Shown here one piece after another: positions 11,130-21,139 of a stretch of 64,000 bases of DNA. How positions within the stretch are numbered: the first letter of the stretch is position 1; each line of letters starts with the position of its first letter. The position numbers and the translations under genes were made by a program. This stretch comes from Casuarius casuarius. Its lineage: Eukaryota > Chordata > Aves > Casuariiformes > Casuariidae. Under the pieces are notes generated by a model. That model saw only the letters and a program-made list of their open reading frames with translations. It was not told the origin of the DNA and searched no databases. The stretch is taken from NCBI GenBank assembly GCA_003342895.1, contig PTFA01000197.1, forward strand, positions 991,845 to 1,055,844, given 5' to 3'.

Positions 11130-13754
11130 GTATAAAAATGTTGGGTTGAGCTCAGCAATAAATGTTTTTGCACAACACTTCTGTGAAAGATTGAATTAAA
11201 ATAAGATGCATTAGTTCATGAATTTCACTCCATAGCATCAGCCAAATTACATGCTTTTTAGCTAATGTTTTGTATATGGCATGTTGATTAGATAAGCTTG
11301 CATCTCAATCATCAAGGTTTAGAGTTGAAACAGATAGCTACATAGACCCTGGCATTCTTAATCTGATGCAAATTCAACAGAACAGCGTGCAAGTTTTATC
11401 TTTTTTTTTTTTTTCCCCCCTTCAGGAAGGGTTAAAGGAAGAAAAATTTGAGGCCAAACAATTCTGGCAGGATGTTAATTCTCTCAACTGTGTCAAATCT
11501 CAATACTTTTTAAATAATGCATGTAGGTAGGGGAGTTGCAGCTAGCAGTGAGCCACCGGGCAGCAATACATTTAAAAGACCCTGTCCTAAGAGTTCTACC
11601 TCTTCTACATTTTCTTCATCAAGGCATCTCATTCAAATTGCCATCTTTTTGTCTTCATATTTACTTAATGAAATTTGAGATCTGGAGACTTGGAGCCCTT
11701 TATAATTACAGAACAAATTTCCTTTCAGCATCTCTCTCTTCCTGGAAGTATGCCTCACCTTCTGTTGAGGGGTATCCTCTCTAGACCTTAAGGAGATGAG
11801 GGAGTAGATCAGTCTGTACAGCCTATTGAACTTCTCAGATGGTCTTGGGAAACAGGTAAACTAATACTTATTGTGGAATTAGGCTGTAGGATGGTGATGG
11901 TGAGCATAAATAAAATCATACATTCTTCATGAAGCCAGGTCAGACAGCCACTAAAGGGTATCTATTCTCAGTCATTATTATCCTGAGCTGCTTCGGAATC
12001 AGCAACATGGTGATGAAAGGGCCTGTATTCCTTTTTCCGTATTCTCCCTTGACAGTTAAACCTAGCAAGGCCAGATCAAAGGAAATAATAAGTTGGCTCC
12101 CAGATACCTTTGCAAGTAGCATAAATAAGATGGAAAGTGAAAGATTTCTGCAACATCCCAATGCAAAATTAGGTTAATACTTTACTACTTCCTGCACAGC
12201 AACTCTTCTAAAGACATTTTTTTCCCAAGTTTTTACTACTTTTTAAGGGCCTTTGGTAATAAATAAACTGTAGTTGTACATACTAAATAACCCTCAGTAT
12301 TCACAAGCAATAAGAAAGCCAAGTAGAGCTGTCTTTCCAGGCAGCAGGGCTGAACTTGGTTTGGGGACTGTATATGAGCTAAGGTGTCAGGCTCACTGTG
12401 AGCCCCAACCACATGCAAGCAATAATTTCAAACACAGGTTTTAGATGTTAAAACCCTCTGGGTGATATTTTCTGCTACATGATCCAAAGCCCCAAAAGTC
12501 ATAGTAGCTATTTTAAATCCTTTTGAGACATTTGTGAAGTAAGTAAAAAGGAGGCAGGCAAGATAAAAAACAGGCTGCAAAATTTTTGATGACTTGGACT
12601 ATAAACTGCAGTGTTCTCTCCCTCCAAGAAAGATGCTAATGGCCTAAATCACTTTGTCCAGCCTTCTCTGTTAATTCAAAATACATGACTAATACTGAGT
12701 AACTCAGTCACAAGTGTGGATGCTGTGGGTTTTACATCTGTTTTCTGCTAATCAGAAGTAACTTTTAATTGTCTGCGTTCTGCTTCTTGTTTGAATCCAA
12801 TCAGAGTTGTCTGATGCACACATTTGGGGGTGGAGCAGGTGCCAAGAGCCTGTTTCCTTCCCCCTGTCCCATCACCTGACCCTTCCTCCACACTCTTCCT
12901 CCACTTGGTGCAAGAGCCTTGAGGACATGAAAACAGAAATCCTGCAACTCTCCCAAGCTGCCATCAGTTGTGTGAACCATTAACCCTCTGGGAGTCATCT
13001 TGGACTCCAACTAACTTTATCACATTTGCTGCTACATTCGTAAAATGAACTTTTGGCTGTATTTATTAGCAAATTTTAATCTAGTTTACAGTTTGAGATT
13101 TTTTTTGAGTAGTTTTTGCCCACAGATGGGTTAGAAGTGTTGGTGTTTGGGGTTTTCATTGTTTGTTTTGAGTGAATTGCTAAAGGCACAGTGGTCCCTC
13201 TTCTGTTCTTGTTTTGGAGTTTTTGAAGATGGTATTGCAGGAAAACCTGCAGTCAAGCTAAGCTCTGGAAGGCTTCCTCCCACACCTCTAACTTTCATCT
13301 TTTGCTGAATTGGGGAGAATCACTAAAGGGACACTTGCTTATTGTTTGTTTGTTTTTCATAAAATGAACCAGAAGGTGAAAGCAGTAGGTAAATGACTGG
13401 TTAATTAACACTTTATGCAATTTTAATTTTATAGAAATTAAAAGTTGGTAGACTTTTGATTGGTCCTAGCTCTGGTGAAATGGCTGTTACCCTCCATGAC
13501 TGACTTGATTCAGGCCTTTGTCCTTTGTTTAAGTGCCTTTTTTTTTTTATTTTATTTCCCCACCCTCTTTAAACTGTTCTCAGAGATCCTGAAGTGCTGG
13601 AAAGCATTTTGGAGGAAAAAATCTTAAGCTTGCGAGGATGGCTTTATGCTGTTATAATATTTTTCCCGTTTGTAAAGAAGTGTATAATCTGTGTGTAACT
13701 TCATAGCTGCTGTACCATGGCATTGGTTCTGTATGCTTGTGCTTTCTCTCTCTC

Positions 13755-13889
13755 NNNNNNNNNNNNNNNNNNNNNNNNNNNNNNNNNNNNNNNNNNNNNN
13801 NNNNNNNNNNNNNNNNNNNNNNNNNNNNNNNNNNNNNNNNNNNNNNNNNNNNNNNNNNNNNNNNNNNNNNNNNNNNNNNNNNNNNNNNN
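13755..13889. other. Assembly gap (135 N)
   Basis: A run of N follows a CTCTCTCTC microsatellite, which probably extends into the gap and caused it. Any feature called across it is unsupported. Confidence 0.99.
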
Positions 13890-16800
13890 CACCAGTATTC
13901 CTCAGAATCCTATTTATCCTTTTACACTCTGGCTGTGTTAAACATTTTACTTACAAAAGGTGGACGTTTGGGGAAAGAAGGCAACATAATAAAAGGGATG
14001 TGTGTGTGTGAGATTGTGTGTAAATGCGTGTGGGAGAAAGGAAGTGGCTAATGGGAAAGAAACTTCTTGCATTTTCCTCTTGAAGGTTTTAAATTTGAAT
14101 TTAATTAGGTCACAAGTAAAACATGGGCCTTGTCTGGATATCTTATTAAATATTGGACCACTTCACGCAATTACTGGGTTTGCAAAGGCACGCAGCTGAC
14201 ATAAATGTGAGCAGGAAAAAGAAAAGGTTAAAATAGCAGCATCTAGCAAGCCTGAGTTGAGATGAATTGCAAGGAATCTTGTGTATGGCTAGTCATGTAG
14301 CCCAACAATAGTTACTGCAAAGATTCTCGCATTTACCAAAGTTATCCTGTCATACATCCTGTCAAGTTACTTCCTGTCATACAACATATGTGAGAAGAAG
14401 CTCTATATAACCTGTTAGAATAGAGCTGCTAATTGAAATTAAACCTGGCCATGCTTCACAAGCTGCCTAAATCATACACCATAATCAAGTACTTTTCTAG
14501 TTGTACCTTCTTTGTTAATGGGATTTGATTAATGGTTTGTTCTCCTAAAATAATGAACAGTAACTTCATGTATTGTTAGCTGCAAGTGAACTGTCAAAAT
14601 ACCATTTATGCTTGTTTCCTTGTTCTCTTGACAAAATTAGCTATCTGCAATAGATCTTCTAGTGATTTCAACAATTCTGTGCTGAGGATTGTCTAGGTTA
14701 CAATTATTACAAACATACATACCTGAAATTTGGTCAATACATGAATTGCTAACTTAAGATAACAAATAGCATCACTGGACCGTGCTAGTTCTGTGATGTG
14801 CTTCTACTGGGCAAGATCTAATTTTGGGTTGCATTGTGAAAAGCAGACGTTTATCTTTCCTTTTCAGAAACTGGAATAGGAATGGCATGCAAAGTTCTTC
14901 CTGATTAGGTGGAAAGCTCATCTAGAGAGCAATAAATAAGATATCGATACAGTATGTGTTCCTTTGGCAAAAAATAGCCTAACTGCTATTTCAGTTCTTA
15001 TCTCATCTTAATATATTTAAATGAACCTGTTATGTAAACTAGGCTATAGGCAGATACTCTTTCCCAATCTAATGGTGCCAGTCAAAGATAGTACTGTTGC
15101 TGGTAGCTTTGCCAGTGGAAGTGACTATGTGAGTGCTTCCTGACCTGCCTTAGGCAAGTCAGTGGAGTTACTTCAGTGGAGTTAGCCACATCCACTGCTG
15201 GCAGTAAACTGAGCTAACTTGGCTGTTCTAGTGCTGTTTAATTCATTTGAGGCACCCCTGCTCCTTAGCTTTGGCTGAATTGGGAGATCAGAAATTGTGA
15301 CTGGTGATGAGTGCTGACTGTTGCAATGTTTTTAACAGGTGTGGCTGTTCTCAAAATCAATGTCCATTTACTGTTTAATCACTGCCAATGTAAAGCAGCC
15401 AGAAGTAGACTTCCTGGGCTACTGGAAAAATAACAGTTGTGTAGGGGAATGTTCTGGTTGCAGAAACTTCTGGTGTAGCTTCATCATCCTTTTCCTATAA
15501 CCCAGTGATCCCTTGCTGCTGTAATAGCCTTTTGGGGCCATAGAAAGCCCTGTTGCTGCTATGAGTTATGCTGAGAGATCAGCATGGCCTGGAACTAACC
15601 CAAAACTGGGGAAATGCAATGATTCCCTACAGCCAGTTTTGCACACTCCTCATAAATGATGCTGTGCTAATCTTGTCAGTAGTCAAGGACAGAAGTCTGT
15701 ATTTTGTAGTAGTTTTTGACAGNTATAATTCTATAGAGCAACTCTGGAAAAGAAATTGGTTTTCATGTTTTGTAACTTTAAAATGAACTTCGTTCTCATT
15801 TTCCTTTTCCTTGCCAACTTCTCCTGCTTATGTAATGACCATTAATACATTTCTCTTTATTGCAAAGTAATCCAAAACAAGTAGTTTACACTACCTTTGA
15901 CTTTTATAATGCTCAATACTAATGTTTTTTGGCCCAGCAGTGTGTACAGATATATCTTGCCAGAAAATATAGTAATGTTTGTTACTGCCCAGCACCAAGA
16001 GAAAGGAGGTGAGAGAACCAACCAAAACCAGTCTGGAGATACCACCAGCTGTAAGCCAAACCAAGTAGCTGTTGAGGCAGCCAGAGCTTCTTTGAGACTG
16101 ATCAGATTTCACCAGTGGGGAGGGGGGTGGGAGAAGAAACAATTTTGTGTTCTCAGTTTTTTCTGGATAAGGCCTTAGTTTGATTAATAGTCACTAATAT
16201 CAACTATGCAGATAAGTATTCTTTACATGTTTCAGTGTTACATGCACTCCTTCCCCCAGCCACCCCTGTTAACACATGCTGAAGTTTTATCCAAAGAAAA
16301 TGGAATATTTTTTGAATGTCCGTACTACAGAACTGTTTTTGCTAACATGAAGAAAGAAATTTGTATTTTAAAAAAGAAACCCTTCCACTGGTGCAGCACC
16401 TAGTGTCAAAAGTGTCATGAAATTGCTTTAAGAGGGAAGCTAAAATCACCTCTTGTGACAAGTTTTAGTCCGAGAGCTTTTAGAATATTCAGCTCTCAAA
16501 ATTGGTTTAAGAAGCCACAGCAATTTTTTTTAATGTACAGATTGGATTTGGGGAGAAGCTAGCGAGAGAGACATCCTGTGTTTCCTTCCAGTATCAGAAG
16601 TGTATTCAGTCAATTCCTTACTTAAATGAAGTTTCTTCTAAACAAGGGGAGGTATTAGCTACACAGTAGCTGAATCTCTAAATAAAATTAAATTGAATTT
16701 CCCTATGTATTTCTCACTGACATTTTAGCCTTGTATGTAATTACAAAAGAACAATTTAGCTCAGAGGTGAGAACTGTAGTGTGTGTGTTATTGCCGGTAA

Positions 16801-18017
16801 TTCCATCATGTAGCAAATAGTACCATGTTCTTGCATAGTTCTCAAGATCCATACTGGAAATAGATGGAGAAAAATTATTTTTGGACTACTGTTTAAAAAA
16901 ATTACAAAATTCATTACTACTTTTTTCCCCCAAAGTCTACTGAACAGTGTTATATTTTAGCAGTTAAAGTAGTACCCCTGTTANGTGATTTGTCTCTTGT
17001 AGTCTTTTCCTGAGGGAGGGTTAGATGCATTTCATAAGTAATCCTTAAAATGTTTGCATTTTCTAGCTTATAAGTCAGGTGCTTATAATAAAAAGGCATC
17101 AGTGTGATTATAACATTTAAAGGTACAAAAGCACTGTGTTCAGAATATTTCACTGAAAAAACAGGTGTGGGTGTGAGTCCCTTTAGTTCTGCCCAATGAA
17201 GAGGCTCACTCAAGAACAGAGCTTCCAGATACCTGCCTGCACTGCTAATAGTAGAGAGAATCATCCCACTGACAGTTTTGGCCTCAGTATCCTTTGTTTG
17301 TTGTCACAATTAGTGTGTATGTTTTTAAGAAATCTGAAAATAGCCAGTTAAATTCTTCCTGACTGGCTGGCTGATCATGAGAATGAATGAGGCTATGTAA
17401 AGTGAGGGGCTGAGAAACACAGATACACGGAGTTTTTCCTGCCTTTTACTGTGTCTCTTAGAACAAATAATTGGCCAAGTGTTTGTTACAAATGAACACT
17501 AAATGACAGCTACAATTCTTTGTAGTCTGCAGTGTCAAACAAAGGAATGCACAGTTACTATGAGATGGCAAACCTGTTTGAGTTGGTGATTCCTCTAATG
17601 CTGCTTTTAGTCCATCATGCATTTGTATGAGGTCACCTTGCTACTTTTAATANGTGCGTATTTCAGAGCATAGCGCTTAGCGATGGAGAGGATCCTCCTA
17701 ACAGCTGTGTGCTTACTTGAGCTCTCCAGAGTACTCCCATGTGAAATGCTCCCCTCTTGGAACAACACAGCTGAACAACCAAATGCAGCTACATTTGGGT
17801 GATTAGCACCACTTTCATTTGGATTTTTAGGGAGATGTGTTCCACTAACTTCAAGGGATACTGTATTTTAAATGTGTGATTTAATTTCTTTCCTCTCTTC
17901 TTATAAAACTGGACCTGAACACAAGTTTTGAGTTTTTTTTGTAATAATCTCAGGACCTGAAAGATTGTAGCATTTAGTGTGTCTTAAAAATGATGTACTG
18001 TACCAGCCATGGATTTT

Positions 18018-18025
18018 TGTAAATA
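18018..18025 (+). promoter_or_regulatory. Pumilio-type 3' UTR element
   Basis: TGTAAATA matches the PUM1/2 consensus UGUANAUA and lies about 670 nt before the probable UBN2 poly(A) signal. The motif is short and can occur by chance. Its role as an mRNA-stability element is inference. Confidence 0.3.
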
Positions 18026-18326
18026 CACCTGTTTCCCTCTTTTGTATTTTAATTTTTTTAAGTGTGTAAGGCTCTTTGACAGAAGAACTGGTGCCTGCTT
18101 AATTTCCATCCTGAACTGAAGCAGGAAAATGGGGAAGCTGCTGCCACAAAAGCCTGCACCAGTTCCAAATTGGGTGTATTGTTCTGATCAGTTCAATAGC
18201 TGCTAGTATTTTTTTAAATTGGGAAGCCAGTGTACATTCCCAGTTGTGGCTAGCAGAGCCCTATCAGGGAGACTTGTAACTTTAAATCTCTTCCATTTGA
18301 CTACTTGATCTTTTCACTCCTTCCAG

Positions 18327-18369
18327 ATATTCAGGTTTACGATCCCAGACAATGCTTTGGTTCAAAAAG
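18327..18369 (+). other. Candidate unannotated exon (43 nt)
   Basis: The acceptor is very strong (TTTTCACTCCTTCCAG) and the donor is AAAAAG|GTAATA. Together with the segment at 18517 it makes a plausible spliced 3' end just upstream of the AATAAA at 18687. All three phases are open through this 43-nt segment, so coding status is undecided. Entered in phase 1, as from either UBN2 exon ending at 7386 or 8203, it reads DIQVYDPRQCFGSK. Confidence 0.4.
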
Positions 18370-18516
18370 GTAATAGCTTATGTACCCTGTGATTACATAA
18401 CAGCATAATTCTTGCAGATGATGCCTGCTTCACCCGTTCCAGGGGCAACTTTCCCTTCTATTTTCCACTTTTCTGAAAGGAGTGCTGCAAAGTTTTTGTT
18501 TTCTTTCTTGTTTTAG

Positions 18517-18710
18517 CAGCAGCTTTTGCTCCAGGATCCAAGCGTGTAGCCAGCAGACCCCTGTTCTACAGTAAGAGCCTTACTCAATATGGTGTAACTG
18601 TTCCCTGTCCTTAACTGTGACAGGCTTTTTTCATGAGTGTACTTTTCTTTTGTATGTGTCATGTGTCATGTGTCCGTGCTGTATTAAATAAAGAGGAATG
18701 TACATATTAG
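18517..18710 (+). other. Candidate alternative terminal exon with poly(A) signal
   Basis: It follows a superb acceptor (TTTTCTTTCTTGTTTTAG) only 147 nt after the donor at 18370. Continuing the phase-1 reading gives SSSFCSRIQACSQQ and more, to a TAA at 18572-18574; another phase stays open to a TAA at 18612-18614. The AATAAA at 18687 lies within it. This may be an alternative UBN2 3' end or a separate non-coding transcript. There is no transcript evidence. Confidence 0.35.
18687..18692 (+). terminator. UBN2: Poly(A) signal, probable distal UBN2 end
   Basis: A canonical AATAAA follows a TGTGTCATGTGTC repeat. It is the last such signal before the GC-rich intergenic block with the tRNA gene, which makes it the best candidate for the distal UBN2 cleavage site. 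Confidence 0.6.
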
Positions 18711-19278
18711 CCATGTCTGTAATTTCTCACAAAAGTAAAGATGTAAATGGTCCACTCGAAGGGTTGATTTTGGGGGGCTTTTTTTTTGTTTTCTTTGAGG
18801 GAGGGGGAGGCGAAATACAGCATTTTTGGAGGTAGGGAAGCCTAAAGGTGCCAGGGAAATACTAGGAACAAGGAGCTTAAAAATTATGTATGGATCGGTA
18901 TAAGCAGTCAATATCCCCTGCTGCTCTTTTTTCCTCTCCCACCTCCCGGTGAGAAAATACTAAAAGTATTTCAGGACAAAACCTACCGTCATTAATTTAG
19001 GAGCTGAAGGAAATGAGTATTTCTCTGCTGACGGCTGCCAGGCCCCTGCCGCTCTCTCGGGAGGCACTACCACTCCCAGCAGCCTCTGCATCACACAGCC
19101 CGCCACAGCAACGAGAGGTCCCAGGAGGCTTCGCGGCAACGCCTTCCACTCTGCCCGCCGTAGGCGGAGAGCCACTGTCCAATGAGGAGGNTTGAATATA
19201 TAACAATGAAAACCATGTAAGGAGAAGGGGGCGGAGATAAAAAATAAGGTGACACGTACAAGGCTTTCTTCCGCGGCA
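18711..19278. other. Intergenic, promoter-like block upstream of tRNA-Arg
   Basis: The left half is simple T/G-rich sequence. From about 19020 it becomes GC-richer with several CpGs. It holds a ZNF143/SBS-like motif (19066-19084), a CCAAT box (19179-19183) and a TATATAA (19197-19203). One N lies at 19191. No protein-coding exon is supported. Confidence 0.6.
19066..19084 (+). promoter_or_regulatory. ZNF143/SBS-like element
   Basis: ACTACCACTCCCAGCAGCC resembles the SBS consensus (ACTACAATTCCCAGCATGC) bound by ZNF143/Staf, a factor used at both Pol II and Pol III promoters. It lies about 200 bp upstream of the tRNA gene. The match is good but not perfect. Confidence 0.4.
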
Positions 19279-19351
19279 GCCCCAGTGGCCTAATGGATAA
19301 GGCATTGGCCTCCTAAGCCAGGGATTGTGGGTTCGAGTCCCATCTGGGGTG
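19279..19351 (+). tRNA. tRNA-Arg (anticodon CCT)
   Basis: A complete 73-nt cloverleaf. The acceptor stem GCCCCAG (19279-19285) pairs fully with CTGGGGT (19344-19350), allowing a terminal G-T; the discriminator is G. The anticodon stem TTGGC/GCCAG encloses the loop CTCCTAA with U33 and anticodon CCT at 19312-19314, reading AGG. The internal Pol III promoter is present: A box TGGCCTAATGG (19286-19296) and B box GGTTCGAGTCC (19330-19340). There is no intron and no encoded CCA, as expected in eukaryotes. The gene is followed closely by a T16 terminator. I recall a tRNA-Arg-CCT gene in the same UBN2-FMC1 interval in human, which suggests an ancient location. Confidence 0.95.
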
Positions 19352-19355
19352 TTCC

Positions 19356-19371
19356 TTTTTTTTTTTTTTTT
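19356..19371 (+). terminator. RNA polymerase III terminator (T16)
   Basis: A run of 16 T starts five bases after the last tRNA base, the normal Pol III stop. It is longer than needed. Confidence 0.85.
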
Positions 19372-20468
19372 GCGTCCTATCGGCTTAGTATTTTATTCCC
19401 CACTTTTCCAAAGCGACGAGACGGGCCTTTCTCAACAAGCATTATGAACGCGATGCTTCAACGCTGAGCCTTCCGTCGAGGAGACGTGGAGGTTCATGGG
19501 AGTGGGCTGAGCCTGACCGCTTAAGAGTCCAAAATGCAGCGTTTGAGCCTGTGATTAACCAGAGGCCTTTTTTTGTTGTTTTCCTTCCTTTGATCAGGGA
19601 AAGCACATGCCTGTTTTTCTGAAGCTGAATGATCTTAAACTCCACGTATTCAGCCCGATTAAAATCATGAATTTGATTTCAAACGCGCGGACTTTGAAGC
19701 TCAAATGGCTGAGGATTTGTTTCCTGTGATTTCAAGCTTTTCCAATTGATTCTAACAAGGAAACTGTAACACACATTAAAACCTCTCAAGCACACGTTCC
19801 CCACCTACAGCCACGTAAGGAAGGCCTGGGAGCGGCAGTCTGGGATCCCACGTGCGATGCTTACGGGGAAAAAAAAGGGGCACAGCTCAACTTCCCACTG
19901 CGGGACGGGCAAGCATCCAGGCTAGCCGAATGGAGCCCCGCTTCCCTCACAGTGATTCAGGCGCCCCGGCCCCGTGAGCGCGCGGCTCCCCCCGCTCAGG
20001 CACCTTCCGTTGCGGACCCCGCAACAGCCGCGGACGGAGCTCCGCGAGGGACACGCCGCCTCAGCCGGGCCGGGCGGACGCGCGCAGCTGGAGAGTCGCT
20101 CCCACCCCTCCCCCCGCCCAGCGCGAGGACCGCGCGTGCCACGCGCTGGAAGGGCTGGGGCGGGCGCGTGGGAGGTGCGCGTTCCCTCCGCTCGACGTTC
20201 GAACTTCTGCACTTGACCCAAGCTGAGTGCAGGGGTGGGGGGAAACGATCGTGTGACTCGGCGCTCGATGGCTTGTGCTGGCGGCACCGCGCCTTCCGGA
20301 CTGTTGGCTAACGCATGCAGCTCCTGCTCCCTCTCCCCCCCCCACGAGATGCAGTCGAAAGCGCGAGGGTTGAAGCCTTCGCCCTCCGCCCGCTTCCTTA
20401 TTGGCTGGTGCAGCGAGGCGGCAGCGCCCGATTGGCGGAGGGCAAGGAGTGGGCGGGAGAGCCACAAG
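19372..20468 (+). promoter_or_regulatory. FMC1: FMC1 upstream region and CpG-island promoter
   Basis: From about 19900 the sequence turns strongly GC- and CpG-rich. Close to the start codon are two inverted CCAAT boxes, ATTGG at 20400-20404 and 20431-20435, 31 bp apart, and a GGGCGGG Sp1-type box just before the ATG. Such TATA-less islands drive housekeeping genes. Long reading frames here on both strands come from high GC and are not genes. Confidence 0.75.
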
Positions 20469-20476
20469 ATGGCGGC
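20466..20476 (+). promoter_or_regulatory. FMC1: YY1-type motif overlapping the FMC1 start codon
   Basis: AAGATGGCGGC is the classic YY1 site at the 5' ends of many housekeeping genes, and here its ATG is the initiator. It also gives a good Kozak context (A at -3, G at +4). Confidence 0.6.
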
Positions 20477-20606
20477 CCTGGGCTCACCGCTGGGGACCTT
20501 GCGAGGTCTCTTACGCGAGCTCCGCTACGCGAGCGCCCAGGCGGGCCGCCCCTACCGGGACACGCCCGCCTATCAACACGTCATCTCGGCCTTCCGCGCC
20601 CATCGG
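20469..20606 (+). CDS. FMC1: FMC1 exon 1 coding part
   Basis: 46 codons from ATG to ...AFRAHR, then the donor CGG|GTACGG. Reading on into the intron gives a spurious longer protein that departs from the family at this point. Confidence 0.93.
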
Positions 20607-21044
20607 GTACGGCACGGGCTCCCCCGCCTCCGGGGCTGCTGGTGGCTCTGTCCCGGGGCTGGCGAGGCTCCTGCTAGCCGAGGTCCATGGCCTGAGGGCT
20701 CCCCCCGCCGCCCCTCCCCCCGCCGCGCCTCTCATGTTTTCTCGCAGGGGAGGCCGCGCGGTTGCCTGTGCGGTGGTGCGGGAGCGCGTAGCTTTCGGGA
20801 GGAGGTGAAGTCTCCGGCACTTGTTTCCTCCCCTCTGCAGGTCACCAGTGAGAAGCTCTGCCGGGCCCAGCAGGAGCTGCACTTCCAGGCAGCCACGTAC
20901 CTCTGCTTGCTCCGCAGCGTCCGGGAGCACTTGGCCCTTCACCAGGAGTACCACGGCAAAGGGGAGCGCTCTCCTGAGGAGGTTGCTGGCTTGGTGGGCT
21001 TCAGGCTGCCGCAGCAGCCAGGAGGAAAGGGTTGGGATTCGTAG
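20469..21044 (+). CDS. FMC1: FMC1, mitochondrial ATP synthase F1 assembly factor
   Basis: Two exons, 20469-20606 and 20841-21044, join in phase 0 into 113 codons plus TAG, the same length I recall for human FMC1 (C7orf55). The protein begins MAALGSPLGTLRGLLRELRY, with an N-terminal basic helix of the LYR-like type. The middle has EKLCRAQQELHFQAATYL and the end QQPGGKGWDS, both typical of the family. FMC1 acts in the mitochondrial matrix, helping ATPAF2 (yeast Atp12) assemble the F1 part of ATP synthase. The start is fixed by family length and by the YY1/Kozak context; upstream frames in the same phase are CpG-island noise. LUC7L2 follows on the same strand about 2.7 kb later. Confidence 0.95.
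   Translation: MAALGSPLGTLRGLLRELRYASAQAGRPYRDTPAYQHVISAFRAHRVRHGLPRLRGCWWLCPGAGEAPASRGPWPEGSPRRPSPRRASHVFSQGRPRGCLCGGAGARSFREEVKSPALVSSPLQVTSEKLCRAQQELHFQAATYLCLLRSVREHLALHQEYHGKGERSPEEVAGLVGFRLPQQPGGKGWDS
20607..20840 (+). other. FMC1: FMC1 intron, 234 nt
   Basis: Short, very GC-rich intron with donor GTACGG and acceptor TCCCCTCTGCAG. It is open in the frame of exon 1, so retention would give a longer in-frame protein of unlikely function. Confidence 0.9.
20841..21044 (+). CDS. FMC1: FMC1 exon 2 coding part and stop
   Basis: 67 codons from VTSEKLCRAQQELHF to GGKGWDS, then TAG at 21042-21044. Phase 0 with exon 1. Confidence 0.93.
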   Translation, partial: VTSEKLCRAQQELHFQAATYLCLLRSVREHLALHQEYHGKGERSPEEVAGLVGFRLPQQPGGKGWDS

Positions 21045-21117
21045 GAATGCAAATGCTTGCTAAGACCACCTTACAAGGACTGCAAAATGGTTGTGTTATA
21101 TGTACTGTTTATCTCTG

Positions 21118-21123
21118 AATAAA
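21118..21123 (+). terminator. FMC1: FMC1 poly(A) signal
   Basis: AATAAA lies 74 nt after the stop with a GT/T-rich stretch downstream, giving a very short 3' UTR. Weak use of this site would allow read-through into LUC7L2. Confidence 0.85.
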
Positions 21124-21139
21124 TATCTTTGATTATGGA

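Larger units (their letters stand above)
9373..18710 (+). other. UBN2: Probable long 3' UTR of UBN2 (about 9.3 kb)
   Basis: No convincing coding sequence or promoter is seen between the UBN2 stop and the AATAAA at 18687. The stretch is AT-rich with many TTTT runs and scattered possible poly(A) signals (10754, 11157, 11909). Vertebrate UBN2 mRNAs are known to have long 3' UTRs, so I infer that the transcript runs to about 18710. Weak points are the N gap at 13755-13889, single Ns at 15723, 16984 and 17653, and two exon-like segments near 18327-18574 that may mean alternative ends. Confidence 0.6.

Noticed and set aside
19922..20954. Many overlapping long reading frames on both strands around the FMC1 promoter
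   Set aside because: CpG-island composition suppresses stop codons; only the FMC1 frame from 20469 matches a known protein, and the others run across its promoter and intron.
20235..21044. A 269-codon frame read straight through FMC1
   Set aside because: It combines promoter, exon 1, the unspliced intron and exon 2. The GTACGG/TCTGCAG borders and the family length of 113 residues show that the intron is removed.
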